Shown piece by piece: positions 37,970 through 47,434 of a stretch of DNA of 64,000 nucleotides. The stretch is from positions 62,001-126,000 of the forward strand of contig NZ_BJZQ01000003.1 in assembly GCF_007992115.1 (NCBI RefSeq), in the 5' to 3' direction. The notes beneath the pieces are model-generated. The model saw nothing but the letters and a program-made list of their open reading frames with translations, searched no databases and was not told where the DNA came from. Within the stretch, counting starts at the first letter, position 1. Every line of letters starts with the position of its first letter. This stretch comes from Aeromicrobium flavum. Lineage in GTDB: Bacteria > Actinomycetota > Actinomycetes > Propionibacteriales > Nocardioidaceae. A program made the translations under genes and the position numbers.

Positions 37970-38953
37970 GTGACCGACCAGACCCAGTTGATCGACGGTG
38001 TCCGTGAGGGCCGGCGGGCCGCGGTCTCGCGGGCCATCACGCTGGTCGAGTCCCGCCGGACCGACCACCGTGCCGCCTCGCGTGAGCTGCTGGCCGAGCT
38101 GACGGCCGCTCCCGACTCGAAGGTCGGCGGAGCGGTGCGGGTGGGGATCTCCGGCGTCCCCGGCGTGGGCAAGTCGACGTTCATCGAGGCGCTCGGCGTG
38201 CACCTGACCGGTCGCGGCCACCGGGTGGGCGTGCTCGCCGTGGATCCGTCCAGCGTCCGCACCCGCGGCTCCGTGCTGGGCGACAAGACCCGCATGGTGC
38301 GCCTGTCCGCCGACCCGAACGCGTACATCCGCCCGTCGCCCAGCGCCGGCAGCCTCGGCGGCGTCGCGCGCGCCACGAGTCAGGCCCTGACCGTGCTCGA
38401 GGCCGCCGGCCACGACGTGGTGCTGGTCGAGACCGTCGGCGTCGGGCAGTCCGAGATCACGGTCGCCGGGATGGTCGACACGTTCCTGTTCCTGACGCTG
38501 GCCCGCACGGGCGACCAGCTGCAGGGGATCAAGAAGGGCATCCTCGAGATCGCCGACGTGATCGCGGTCAACAAGGCCGACGGCGAGCGCGAGCGCGAGG
38601 CCCAGTCCACCGCCCGCGAGCTGGCCGGCGCGCTGCGGCTGGTCTACGCCGGCACGCAGGACTGGGTGCCGCCCGTGCTGACCTGCTCGGCGCTCGAGGG
38701 CAACGGGATCGACACCGTGTGGAGCCGGGTCCTGCGGCACCGCGAGTTCATGGGCCAGCGCGGCGTCGCCGAGAAGCGGGCGCAGCAGCAGCTCGACTTC
38801 ACCTGGGCGCTCGTCCGCGACGAGATCGAGCAGCGGCTGGCCACCGACGAGGCGGTCGGACAGGTCCGCGACCGGGTGCGCGACGAGGTGCTGGCCGGCC
38901 GGCTGTCCCCGGCCGCCGCCGCCGACGAGATCCTGGGCGCCTTCGACCGCTGA
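37970..38953 (+). CDS. meaB: Methylmalonyl-CoA mutase-associated GTPase
   Basis: G3E-family GTPase of 327 residues that protects methylmalonyl-CoA mutase and gates loading of its cobalamin. Walker A GVPGVGKST (62-70), the VDPSS switch, VETVGVGQSE, and NKADGE as the guanine-specificity motif. The N-terminal helices (to about 50) and C-terminal dimerisation arm are present, so it is full length. Functional partner of the MutAB encoded just upstream. Confidence 0.96.
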   Translation: MTDQTQLIDGVREGRRAAVSRAITLVESRRTDHRAASRELLAELTAAPDSKVGGAVRVGISGVPGVGKSTFIEALGVHLTGRGHRVGVLAVDPSSVRTRGSVLGDKTRMVRLSADPNAYIRPSPSAGSLGGVARATSQALTVLEAAGHDVVLVETVGVGQSEITVAGMVDTFLFLTLARTGDQLQGIKKGILEIADVIAVNKADGEREREAQSTARELAGALRLVYAGTQDWVPPVLTCSALEGNGIDTVWSRVLRHREFMGQRGVAEKRAQQQLDFTWALVRDEIEQRLATDEAVGQVRDRVRDEVLAGRLSPAAAADEILGAFDR

Positions 38954-39006
38954 GGGTGGCGCTCGTCGCATCGCGCGGCTGGGGCGCGCGTGCCAGCATG
39001 GTGCGA

Positions 39007-39801
39007 GTGAAGCGCACCGTCTCCGCCCATCTCGAGCTGCACACCTTCGACCGGGCCGACCTCGTCCTGTCCGTCGCCGTCGCGGGCAACGTCGAGACCG
39101 AGCGCGAGACGCTGACGGTCGTGCAGAACGGCTCCGCGCTGGAGGCCCGCGAGATCGCCGGGCGGCACGAGACCCGTCTGCACCGGATCGACGCTCCGCC
39201 CGGTCCGGTCACCATCGACTACGAGGCCGTGGTGGTCGGGCACGCGAGCCCGATCGTCACCGAGGAGCTCGACATCATCGAGTACCGCCGGCCGAGCCGC
39301 TACGCCGAGTCGGACTCGCTCTTCGCGATCTCCCGCGCCGAGTTCAAGGGCCTGGCCGGCAAGCCGCTGCTGGACGCGGTGACCTCCTGGGTCGGCACCC
39401 AGCTGTCGTACGTGACCGGCAGCAGCCAGCCCACCGACGGCGCGGTCCAGACGATGCTGAAGCGCCAGGGCGTGTGCCGCGACTTCGCCCACCTGGTCAT
39501 CGCGCTGCTGCGCGCGCACGACGTGCCCGCGCGGCTCGTGTCGGTCTACGCGCCGGGCCTGCAGCCGATGGACTTCCACGCGGTGGCGGAGGCCTACGTC
39601 GAGGGCGACTGGCACGTCGTCGACGCGACGTCGCTCGCCCCGCGCGAGACCATGGTGCGCATCGCGACGGGGATGGACGCCTCCGAGACGGCCTTCCTCT
39701 CGCAGCACCATGCGGCGGTCACCCTCAACCGCATGAACGTCACCGCCGTGGCCGACTCGCTGCCCAGCGACGACGTCACGCGCCTGGTGACCCTGGGGTG
39801 A
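39007..39801 (+). CDS. Transglutaminase-like protein
   Basis: 264 residues. An N-terminal beta domain (about 1-95) is followed by a transglutaminase-core fold with the triad C157 (GVCRDFAHL), H191 (DFHAVAEAYV) and D206 (WHVVDATSLAP). Bacterial members are usually cysteine proteases or amidases rather than cross-linkers; substrate unknown. No signal peptide is seen. GTG 39007 is chosen because CAGCAT lies 7 nt upstream; ATG 38998 overlaps that box. Confidence 0.85.
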   Translation: MKRTVSAHLELHTFDRADLVLSVAVAGNVETERETLTVVQNGSALEAREIAGRHETRLHRIDAPPGPVTIDYEAVVVGHASPIVTEELDIIEYRRPSRYAESDSLFAISRAEFKGLAGKPLLDAVTSWVGTQLSYVTGSSQPTDGAVQTMLKRQGVCRDFAHLVIALLRAHDVPARLVSVYAPGLQPMDFHAVAEAYVEGDWHVVDATSLAPRETMVRIATGMDASETAFLSQHHAAVTLNRMNVTAVADSLPSDDVTRLVTLG

Positions 39802-39835
39802 ACGTCCCGTGACATGCCGAAAAGAACCAGCTTCC

Positions 39836-39851
39836 TAGTTCCAAAGAACTA
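39836..39851. promoter_or_regulatory. Perfect inverted repeat TAGTTC-CAAA-GAACTA
   Basis: Six-base arms and a 4-nt spacer in a relatively AT-rich patch of an intergenic region between two convergent genes. Operator-like, but no adjacent start codon needs it; it could also be part of a small hairpin. Confidence 0.3.
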
Positions 39852-39883
39852 CCGGGATGGGTTAAGGTCGTGCCCAAGCGACT

Positions 39884-39928
39884 GCCGCGTCGCCGCATCG
39901 CCTCGGGGGGGCGATCCGGCGTCGCGGC
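39884..39928. terminator. Long hairpin between convergent transglutaminase-like and acyltransferase genes
   Basis: A 19-nt arm GCCGCGTCGCCGCATCGCC (39884-39902) faces GGCGATCCGGCGTCGCGGC (39910-39928) with two mismatches and a 7-nt loop. It lies between the stop at 39801 and the stop at 39960, so it can serve both directions. Confidence 0.6.
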
Positions 39929-39959
39929 AGCTCCGTCTCCGGAGACGTCCCGCGTGGCC

Positions 39960-42029
39960 TCACGTCGGACGCGGCAGCGCCCCCATCCCCACCAACCGGC
40001 GGTAGACGTACGGCGTCATGGTGCGCACGTACGTGACGCTGAGGTGCGTGATGTCGCGGTAGACGTTGACGCCGCCGATGATGGCGGGGCACGTGGCGTC
40101 GTCGCAGTAGAACGGGGTCAGGTCCAGCACCTGGGCGCCGTCGACCTGCGTGCCGGCCGCCGCGAAGGCGTCGACGTGGCCCAGGGCCTCGTCGCGGTCG
40201 AAGGCGCACGCGTCGGGCGTGATCTGCTCGAGCTGCGACAGGCACTTCTGGGGAGGGCTCGGGAGGCGCGGGTTGTCGCGGATCGCCACGATCCGGACCC
40301 CGGCGTCGATGATCGGCCGCCAGACGGCCGCCATGCTGTCGACCTGCTCCTCGCCCGAGCCGGTCAGCAGTCTCGCGTACCCCGTGGTGAGGATCAGGTC
40401 GGTCTCGGGCGCGCGGTCGACCAGCCAGGCCTGCAGGTTCTGCTTGAACTCCTGGCAGCTGCTGACGCGCAGCGGGTCCTCGTGGTCGATCTCGTCGCGC
40501 GTCCACGAGCAGCTGCTCTTGAGCTGGGCCGACAGCGTGATGAGCCTCTGGTCCGCCATCCGCACCAGGGCCGGCAGGAACGACCGGGCGTGCGAGTCGC
40601 CCAGCAGGGTCACGTGCGGCAGCGAGTCGTCGGAGAGGTCGCCGAACGTGCAGTCGTTCAGCTTCGTGTCGTGCACGCCGGCGAAGCAGCCGGGGTACTG
40701 CCGGGCGTAGTCGTCGACGACGGCCTCGGGGCTGGGGACCAGCTGGTCGGCCAGCTCGGGGTTGACGCAGTGCTTCTCGGGATCGCGCGAGGCGGCGCCG
40801 AAGCAGTCGGGCGCGTCCTCGACGAGCTGCGCGGCCACCTCGCTCGCGCGTTGCTCGGCCGCGACGGCCGACTGGTGCCCCACGAGGCAGCCCGACACCA
40901 GCAGGGCGGCCCCCGCGAGCGTGGCCACGCCGGTCCTCGCCGGACGGCGCAGCCCGAGCCTGCCGGTGAAGCGGACGGGGTCCTCGACCCACCGCTTGGT
41001 GGCCCAGGACGCGGCGATCGTGAAGGCCAGGATGCCGATGCGCTCGCCGAGCCCGAGCTCGTGACCGAGCACGTACGGCAGGATCACGATCGGCGGCCAG
41101 TGCCACAGGTACATCGAGTACGAGATCTCGCCCAGGGTGTGCGTCACGCGCCAGCGCATGAGCGCCGTGGGGGACAGCGGACCGGTGGGCTCACCCGCCC
41201 AGATGACCGCGAGGGTGGCCACGACCGGCACGATCGCCGCCGTGCCGGGGAACGGCGTGGACGCGTCGTAGGTCAGGCCGCACCACGCCAGGGCCCCGAA
41301 GCCGGCCCACGACAGCGCGGAGGCCGCGCCGCCGCGGCGCACGGTGGCGCTGCCCATCGCGAGGGCCAGCAGGGCCCCCGCCCCGAACTGCCACGCGCGC
41401 GCCGGGGTGACGAAGTAGGCCGCCGGGGGATTGGCCTGGGTGATCCACAGCGAGTAGGCCAGGCTCGCGATCGTCGTGGCACCCAGCACGACCGCGACGG
41501 TGAGGCGGCGCGAGCGGCCCAGTCGCACGGCCAGCACGGTGGCCAGCAGCACCAGCAGCGGCCACACCAGGTAGAACTGCTCCTCGATCGAGAGCGTCCA
41601 GTAGTGCTGGACGGCCGTCGGCTCGGCCTCGGCGGCGAGGTAGTCGACCGAGTCGGCCGCCAACGCCCAGTTCTGGACGTACAGGGCCGAGGCGATGACC
41701 TCCGTGAAGTTCTGGCGCCAGCTCACCAGCGGCAGCCACAGCCACACCGCCAAGGCCGAGGACGCCAGCACGAGATAGGCCGCGGGCAGCAGCCGCCGGG
41801 CGCGCCGGGCCCAGAATCGGGCGAGGTCGATCCGGCCCGTGTCGGCGGTCTCGCGCAGCAGGTGGCCGGTGATGAGGAAGCCGGAGATCACGAAGAAGAC
41901 GTCGACGCCGATGTAGCCGCCCGGCAGGCGGCCCGGCCACAGGTGGTAGAGCACCACGAGCAGCACCGCACAGGCGCGCAGGGCCGCGATCTCGGCCCGG
42001 AAGCGGTCACGAGGAGGGCTGGCAGGCAC
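39960..42029 (-). CDS. OafA/YrhL-type membrane acyltransferase with SGNH domain
   Basis: 689 residues. The N-terminal acyltransferase-3 domain (about 10-340) has ten or so helices, starting IAALRACAVLLVVLYHLWP, then GGYIGVDVFFVISGFLITGH and SIEEQFYLVWPLL. The C-terminal half (about 390-685) is an extracellular SGNH hydrolase-like domain with the nucleophile block TLLGDSHARSF and the D-x-x-H block YRDITHLSV. Such fusions acetylate surface polysaccharides or peptidoglycan. GTG 42029 is chosen since TATCGT lies 6 nt upstream. Divergent from the first double TagF-like gene. Confidence 0.9.
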   Translation of the reverse strand: MPASPPRDRFRAEIAALRACAVLLVVLYHLWPGRLPGGYIGVDVFFVISGFLITGHLLRETADTGRIDLARFWARRARRLLPAAYLVLASSALAVWLWLPLVSWRQNFTEVIASALYVQNWALAADSVDYLAAEAEPTAVQHYWTLSIEEQFYLVWPLLVLLATVLAVRLGRSRRLTVAVVLGATTIASLAYSLWITQANPPAAYFVTPARAWQFGAGALLALAMGSATVRRGGAASALSWAGFGALAWCGLTYDASTPFPGTAAIVPVVATLAVIWAGEPTGPLSPTALMRWRVTHTLGEISYSMYLWHWPPIVILPYVLGHELGLGERIGILAFTIAASWATKRWVEDPVRFTGRLGLRRPARTGVATLAGAALLVSGCLVGHQSAVAAEQRASEVAAQLVEDAPDCFGAASRDPEKHCVNPELADQLVPSPEAVVDDYARQYPGCFAGVHDTKLNDCTFGDLSDDSLPHVTLLGDSHARSFLPALVRMADQRLITLSAQLKSSCSWTRDEIDHEDPLRVSSCQEFKQNLQAWLVDRAPETDLILTTGYARLLTGSGEEQVDSMAAVWRPIIDAGVRIVAIRDNPRLPSPPQKCLSQLEQITPDACAFDRDEALGHVDAFAAAGTQVDGAQVLDLTPFYCDDATCPAIIGGVNVYRDITHLSVTYVRTMTPYVYRRLVGMGALPRPT

Positions 42030-42035
42030 CGGACC

Positions 42036-42041
42036 ACGATA
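42036..42041 (-). promoter_or_regulatory. -10 box of first OafA-type gene
   Basis: TATCGT on the minus strand, 6 nt before the GTG at 42029. Confidence 0.5.
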
Positions 42042-42159
42042 CGTTCCGGGCCCAGCGCCGCCCCGGCGGTCCGGCGCGGGCGTCCGGCCGGCCACGGGCC
42101 GGTCCCACTAGACTCGACACTCGCGTGAGCACAGCGGAGTCGACGGAACCGAGGAGAGC

Positions 42160-45100
42160 ATGCCGGACGTGGGTCGAGTGCGTCGTCGCGTCGTGGCGTT
42201 GGTCCCGGCGGCGGCCAAGGAGCGACTGCGCCGGGCTCTCGGCCGTGCACCGGCACCGAGTCCGCACGCCGAGCTCGTCGTGCGGCACGAGGGCGGCCGC
42301 ATCGTCTACACCGGCGAGCTCCACGAGCCGCTGCGGGCCGTCGCGCTCGTCGTGCGGCCGGCCAGCCGGCTCGGGCAGGTGTGCCTGCGACTCGAGCAGG
42401 CCCCCGATCGGCGGTTCGGCTTCACCCTCGATCCGGTGGCCCTGTGGGAGGCCGGCGGCCGGGCCGCGGGGCGGTTCGACCTGTTCATCGAGGTCGAGCG
42501 CAGCGGCGGCAAGCGCAGCGAGGTGCGACTGGGACGCTTCGTGCGCACGGACACGTCCGCGGCGATGTCGTTCCTCGAGATCGAGGGTGCGGCCTCGCCC
42601 TTCGGCGAGCAGGTGCACGCGTGGTCCCACGTCACCGACCAGGGCAACGTCTCGGTGCGCTACGCCGCCGAGCCCATCCGCCGCTTCGAGGTGGAGGGGA
42701 CGCGCCTCGACGTGGGCCCCGGCGGCATCGCCGCCGACCTGGTCCTGAAGACCTTCTCGCGCCCCGCGCGCGACATCCGGCTGTCGCTGCAGTGGCGCTT
42801 CTCCGGCACCACGCAGGAGATCCCCGTGCGCGTCGAGCCGCTCGACGCCACCGCCGGCTTCGGCCTCCACGAGTACCGGATCGGCTTCGACATCATGCCG
42901 CCGGCGGTCGACGACGCCGAGCGCGAGGGCATCATCGACCCGCACCTGATCATGGAGCTCGACGGCTTCGAGCTGCCGGTGCGCGTGCCGTTCGCGGAGA
43001 AGAGCTTCGCCCGCTTCCGGCTGCGCGACCTCCCGGTGCCCACCACCGGAGGTGGCCACGTCGACCAGTGGGTGCCCTACCTGACGTTCCGCGCCAAGCG
43101 GCTGGCGTTCTGGTCGGAGCGGTTCACGGTCGAGAACCACCGTTACCTGCGCCGGATCGAGCGCTGGGCCTGGCTGCTCGCCCCGCTGCGACCGTTCTCG
43201 GGCATCTGGCTCGTCGGCGAGGTGCCCTACAAGGCGCAGGACAACGGCTTCGCCCTGTTCCGGTGGATCCGGCGCCACCATCCCGACCGGCGCGCCTACT
43301 ACGTCATCGACGCCGACTCGCCCGACCGCGAGAAGGTCGAGCCGTTCGGTCACGTCGTCACCGCCCGCTCGCGCGACCACATCCGCTACACGGCGCTGGC
43401 GTCGCGCTTCGTCGGCAGCCACCATGCCGAGTACCTGCACGCCTCGCGGTCGCCGCGGCTGGCCCGCCACGCGCGCGGCCTGCGCGTGTTCCTGCAGCAC
43501 GGCGTCACCGGCATGAAGAACGTGCGCCTCAACTACGGCCGCCTGCACATGCAGGAGATGCCGCCGGACCGCGTCGTGGTGAACTCGGCCGCCGAGCGGC
43601 AGATCTTCATCGAGGACCTCGACTTCTTCCCCTCGCAGGTCGCCGTGACGGGCTTCGCGCGCTACGACTCCCTCTTCGAGGGCGAGCCGCAGGTGCGGCG
43701 ACGCCTCCTCGTGATGCCCACCTGGCGTGACTGGCTGACCAGCCGCGAGAGCGTGCTCTCCAGCACCTACCTCGCCAACTGGCTGGAGTTCCTCAACGAT
43801 CCCCAGATCCAGGGCCTGCAGCGCGACGGGGTCGAGATCCTCATGGTGATGCACCCGAACCTGCGGGCGCTGGTGGACGACCTGCCGCTCGAGGGCATCT
43901 CGATCGCGCCCCGCGACGCCGACGTGCAGGAGCTCATCCGCACCAGCGCCGCCCTGGTGACCGACTACTCCAGCGTGGCGTGGGACGCGGCGTTCCTGCG
44001 CCGGCCGGTGTTCTTCTTCCGCTTCGACGACGCCGTCCTCACCGGCGCCCGCACTCCGTTCGTCGACGCCGCCACCGCGCTGCCCGGCCCGATCGCCCAC
44101 CGCGCCGCCGACCTGGCCCGCGAGGTGGCCGGCTCCGCCGCGTCGGGCTTCGTGATGGCCGACGAGTACGCGGGGCGCGCCGCGACGTACCTCGAGCTGC
44201 CGCCGACGGGCTACGCCGAGCGCAACTACGAGATGGTGCGCACCGCCGACGGACTCTCCACCCGCCTGCTGCGCCTGCGCAACGCGCGCCCGGTCCGCGA
44301 CGCGTTCAAGCGCTTCCGCGCCGGACCGCACTACTACCGCGTGATGTCGCTGATGTTCCGCTTCGGCAGCCTGCTGCCGCGGCGCGACATCGCCGTGTTC
44401 GAGAGCGATCGCGGCGGCGCCTACGGGGGCAGCCCCCGGGCCCTCTTCGAGCGCCTGCACGAGCGCGGGACGTCGTTGGACCTCTGGTACGTCAACAACT
44501 CCACGCTGCGGGTGCCGCCGGGCGCGCACAAGGTGTTCCGGCTGACCCCGCGGTACTTCTGGACCCTGTCGAGGGCGCGCTACTGGGTGTTCAACCAGAA
44601 CGTCCACGACCTCTGCCGGCGCCCCCGCGGGACGCACTACCTGCAGACCTGGCACGGCACGCCGCTCAAGAGGATGCAGAACGACGTGCCGGTGATGCAC
44701 GGTCGCGCCGACGACTACCACCAGAAGGCCCAGGAGCTGGTCGAGCGGTGGTCGTCGCTCGTGTCGCCCAGCGAGTACGCGACGCAGGCGTTCCGCAGCG
44801 CGTTCGGCTTCACCGGGCCGATCATCGAGTCGGGATACCCGGGCAACGACGTGTTCCACACCGAGGTCGGCCGTCGACGAGCGCGCGAGACCCGGCTGCG
44901 CCTGGGCCTGCCCGAGGACCGCACCGTGGTGCTCTACGCGCCCACGTTCCGCGACGACGGCCGCGCGGCCGGGGCGAAGGGCGCGTGGTCACACGACATG
45001 GCCCTCGACCTGGGGCGGTTCGCCGAGCGCCTCGGCTCCGACGTCACCCTGCTGGTGCGCCTGCACCCGCTGGTGAAGTTCACCTGGCCCAAGGACCTCG

Positions 45101-45492
45101 ACGCGAGCATCGTCAACGTCTCGAAGTACCCCGACACGCAGGACCTCCTGCTCGTGGCCGACGCGCTGATCACCGACTACTCGTCGATCATGTTCGACTA
45201 CGCGCAGCGGCAGCGCCCGATCATCTCGTACGTGTACGACCTGGAGCACTACCGCGACGACCTGCGCGGCTTCTACGTCGACCTCGAGGAGATCGCCCCC
45301 GGGCCGGTGGTGCGCACGAGCGACGAGGTGATCGACGCGATCGCGAGCCTGCCCGACGTCGAGGCCCGCTACGCCGGGCGCCTGGCCGCCTTCCGCGACC
45401 GCTTCGGCAGCCTCGAGGACGGGCACGCCTCCGACCGCGTCATCGACGCCGTGTTCACCGAGACCGAGCGGGGCACCGCCCCGACTCCCTGA
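42160..45492 (+). CDS. Double-domain CDP-glycerol glycerophosphotransferase-like protein (TagF-like)
   Basis: 1110 residues with two glyphos_transf domains in tandem. After an N-terminal beta-rich region (about 35-310), domain A (about 350-690) has H447 in FLQHGVTGMKN and H565 in MHPNL plus VTDYSSVAWDAAF; domain B (about 755-1095) has H832 in LQTWHGTPLKRM and H969 in RLHPL plus ITDYSSIMFDYA. Both pairs match the catalytic histidines of teichoic-acid polymerases. Domain B has the classic TagB/TagF signature and A the divergent FLQHGV type, so they may do different transfers (priming and polymerising, or two substrates). GAGGAG precedes the ATG. A close homologue lies at 56779. Confidence 0.9.
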   Translation: MPDVGRVRRRVVALVPAAAKERLRRALGRAPAPSPHAELVVRHEGGRIVYTGELHEPLRAVALVVRPASRLGQVCLRLEQAPDRRFGFTLDPVALWEAGGRAAGRFDLFIEVERSGGKRSEVRLGRFVRTDTSAAMSFLEIEGAASPFGEQVHAWSHVTDQGNVSVRYAAEPIRRFEVEGTRLDVGPGGIAADLVLKTFSRPARDIRLSLQWRFSGTTQEIPVRVEPLDATAGFGLHEYRIGFDIMPPAVDDAEREGIIDPHLIMELDGFELPVRVPFAEKSFARFRLRDLPVPTTGGGHVDQWVPYLTFRAKRLAFWSERFTVENHRYLRRIERWAWLLAPLRPFSGIWLVGEVPYKAQDNGFALFRWIRRHHPDRRAYYVIDADSPDREKVEPFGHVVTARSRDHIRYTALASRFVGSHHAEYLHASRSPRLARHARGLRVFLQHGVTGMKNVRLNYGRLHMQEMPPDRVVVNSAAERQIFIEDLDFFPSQVAVTGFARYDSLFEGEPQVRRRLLVMPTWRDWLTSRESVLSSTYLANWLEFLNDPQIQGLQRDGVEILMVMHPNLRALVDDLPLEGISIAPRDADVQELIRTSAALVTDYSSVAWDAAFLRRPVFFFRFDDAVLTGARTPFVDAATALPGPIAHRAADLAREVAGSAASGFVMADEYAGRAATYLELPPTGYAERNYEMVRTADGLSTRLLRLRNARPVRDAFKRFRAGPHYYRVMSLMFRFGSLLPRRDIAVFESDRGGAYGGSPRALFERLHERGTSLDLWYVNNSTLRVPPGAHKVFRLTPRYFWTLSRARYWVFNQNVHDLCRRPRGTHYLQTWHGTPLKRMQNDVPVMHGRADDYHQKAQELVERWSSLVSPSEYATQAFRSAFGFTGPIIESGYPGNDVFHTEVGRRRARETRLRLGLPEDRTVVLYAPTFRDDGRAAGAKGAWSHDMALDLGRFAERLGSDVTLLVRLHPLVKFTWPKDLDASIVNVSKYPDTQDLLLVADALITDYSSIMFDYAQRQRPIISYVYDLEHYRDDLRGFYVDLEEIAPGPVVRTSDEVIDAIASLPDVEARYAGRLAAFRDRFGSLEDGHASDRVIDAVFTETERGTAPTP

Positions 45493-45496
45493 GATG

Positions 45497-45539
45497 CACG
45501 TTCGGCCAGCAACTCGCCGGGGAGTGCTGGCCGAACGTG
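45497..45539. terminator. Perfect 15-bp hairpin between convergent TagF-like and citrate synthase genes
   Basis: CACGTTCGGCCAGCA (45497-45511) and TGCTGGCCGAACGTG (45525-45539) are exact complements; CTC/GAG extends the stem beyond one bulged A with loop GCCGGG. It starts 4 nt after one stop and ends 17 nt before the other, a textbook two-way terminator without a T-run. Confidence 0.8.
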
Positions 45540-45555
45540 AAACTCAGCGGGTTGG

Positions 45556-46671
45556 TCAGGCCTTGACGTCGGCCCAGGCCGGGTTCCAGCCGGGGACCTC
45601 GTCGGCCGTGCGCGACGACGGGCCCGTGTAGATCGCCGAGGGGCGGATCAGACGGCCGGTCTTGTACTGCTCGAGGATGTGGGCGCTCCAGCCGGCCGTG
45701 CGGGCCGACGTGAACATCGCGGTGAACATGTTCGCCGGGATCTCGGCGAAGTCCAGCACGATCGCGGCCCAGAACTCGACGTTCGTCTCGAGCACGCGGT
45801 CGGGACGGCGCTCGCGCAGCTCCTTCAGCGCCGCCTGCTCGAGGGCCTCGGCGACCTCGGCACGGGGCGCGTTGAGCTCCTTGGCCGTGCGGCGCAGCGT
45901 GCGGGCGCGGGGGTCCTCGGCGCGGTAGACGCGGTGGCCGAAGCCCATGAGGCGCTCGCCGGAGTCGAGCAGCTGCTTGACGTAGGCGGTGGCGTCGCCG
46001 GTCTTCTCGACCTCCTCGATCATGCCGAGCACGCGCGAGGGGGCGCCGCCGTGCAGCGGGCCCGACATCGCGCCGACCGCGCCGGACAGGGCGGCCGCGA
46101 CGTCGGCGCCGGTGGAGGAGATGACGCGGGCGGTGAAGGTCGAGGCGTTCATGCCGTGCTCGGCGGCCGAGACCAGGTAGGCGTCGATGGCCTTGGCGTG
46201 GGCGGGGTTGACCTCACCGCGCCAGCGGGTGAGCATGCGCTCGACGATGGTGTCGCACTTGTCGATCTCGGCCTGGGGCACCATCGGCTTGCCGAGGCCG
46301 CGGGCGGCCTGGGCGACGTAGGACAGCACCATCACGGCGGTGCGGGCGAGGTCGTCGCGCACCTCTTCGGGGGTCTCGATGTCGTACAGCTGGCGCAGGC
46401 CCCACACGGGAGCCATCTGCGCGATGGCGCTCTGGACGTCCGCGCGGATGTCGCCGGAGTGCACGGGGATGGGGTAGGGCTCCGCCGGGGGGAGGCCGGG
46501 ATCGTACGACCCGTCGACCAGCAGTCCCCAGATCTTCTCGAACGGCACGCGGCCGACCAGATCATCGATGTCGACGCCGCGGTAGCGCAGCGCAGACCCT
46601 TCCTTGTCGGGTTCGGCGATCTCGCTCTCGAACGCTACGACGCCTTCCAGTCCGTGGTGCACTTGAGTCAT
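45556..46671 (-). CDS. Citrate synthase 2 (CitA/methylcitrate-type)
   Basis: Condenses an acyl-CoA (acetyl- or propionyl-CoA) with oxaloacetate. The 371-residue chain belongs to the short type II-like group found in actinobacteria; catalytic residues are seen in GPLHGGAPSRVL (His) and GFGHRVYRAEDPRA (His), and the Asp in the late NVEFWAAIVLDFAEIP region. Which acyl-CoA is preferred cannot be told; with mutAB nearby, propionyl-CoA is possible. The ATG lies 6 nt after CAGTAT on the minus strand. Divergent from pdxH. Confidence 0.9.
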   Translation of the reverse strand: MTQVHHGLEGVVAFESEIAEPDKEGSALRYRGVDIDDLVGRVPFEKIWGLLVDGSYDPGLPPAEPYPIPVHSGDIRADVQSAIAQMAPVWGLRQLYDIETPEEVRDDLARTAVMVLSYVAQAARGLGKPMVPQAEIDKCDTIVERMLTRWRGEVNPAHAKAIDAYLVSAAEHGMNASTFTARVISSTGADVAAALSGAVGAMSGPLHGGAPSRVLGMIEEVEKTGDATAYVKQLLDSGERLMGFGHRVYRAEDPRARTLRRTAKELNAPRAEVAEALEQAALKELRERRPDRVLETNVEFWAAIVLDFAEIPANMFTAMFTSARTAGWSAHILEQYKTGRLIRPSAIYTGPSSRTADEVPGWNPAWADVKA

Positions 46672-46774
46672 GCCTTAATACTGCCCTGTTGCCCGTGGCT
46701 CCCGCGCAGGGCGGTCGTCCTACCCGCGGGTAGCCGGCGCCCGCGGTCCGGCGACTCGTGGTCGCCCGGATGGC

Positions 46775-46780
46775 TACGGT
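46775..46780 (+). promoter_or_regulatory. -10 box of pdxH
   Basis: TACGGT, 6 nt before the ATG at 46787. Confidence 0.5.
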
Positions 46781-46786
46781 GGGCCC

Positions 46787-47425
46787 ATGGTGAACGAGGA
46801 CCTGGCCAGGATGCGCACCGAGTACGCCCGGGCGGGGCTGGACGAATCGGCCGCGGGGGACGACCCCATCGCGCTCGCGCAGGTCTGGTTGGCCGAGGCG
46901 ATCGCCGCCGGCGTCCACGAGCCGAACGCGATGGCCGTGGCCACCGCGACCCCGGCGGGCGAGCCGTCGGTGCGGATCGTCCTGCTCAAGGGACTCGACG
47001 ACGCCGGCGCGGTGTTCTTCACGAACTACGCGTCGCGCAAGGGGCGCGAGCTGGCCGAGAACCCCCGGGCCGCGGCCGTGATGCTGTGGCACCCGCTGCA
47101 CCGGCAGCTGCGCCTCGAGGGTGCCGTCGAGCGGCTCGACCCGCAGGAGTCGGACGCGTACTTCCTCGCCCGACCGGAGGGCGCACGCATCAGCGCCGCC
47201 GCGTCCCCCCAGTCGCAGGTCGTCGCGGGTCGCGACGAGCTGGAGCGTCGCTGGCAGGAGGCCGAGGCCGCGGGGGCCGCGGGCGAGCGTCCGGCGGGGT
47301 GGGGCGGCTACCGGATCGCGCCGGAGGTCGTGGAGTTCTGGCACGGCCGCGAGAACCGGCTGCACGACCGCATCCGGTTCACCCGGTCGGACGCGGGCTG
47401 GAGCCGCGACCGCCTCGCGCCCTAG
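46787..47425 (+). CDS. pdxH: Pyridoxine/pyridoxamine 5'-phosphate oxidase
   Basis: FMN enzyme that makes pyridoxal-5'-phosphate. 212 residues: NAMAVATATPAGEPSVRIVLLKGLDD, VFFTNYASRKGRELAENPRAA for FMN phosphate binding, HRQLRLEGAVERL, and the C-terminal VEFWHGRENRLHDRIRF and WSRDRLAP, which are diagnostic. ATG 46787 is followed at once by an in-frame GTG; TACGGT upstream favours the ATG. Converges with galE, 9 bp between the stops. Confidence 0.96.
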   Translation: MVNEDLARMRTEYARAGLDESAAGDDPIALAQVWLAEAIAAGVHEPNAMAVATATPAGEPSVRIVLLKGLDDAGAVFFTNYASRKGRELAENPRAAAVMLWHPLHRQLRLEGAVERLDPQESDAYFLARPEGARISAAASPQSQVVAGRDELERRWQEAEAAGAAGERPAGWGGYRIAPEVVEFWHGRENRLHDRIRFTRSDAGWSRDRLAP

Positions 47426-47434
47426 CGGGACGTC

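Noticed and set aside
39870..40005. Possible small basic protein starting at GTG 39870
   Set aside because: The coding potential comes from a hairpin and from the antisense of the acyltransferase 3' end; no ribosome site.
42007..44859. 950-codon minus-strand frame opposite the first double TagF-like gene
   Set aside because: Antisense artefact of codon bias; the plus strand gene has clear domains.
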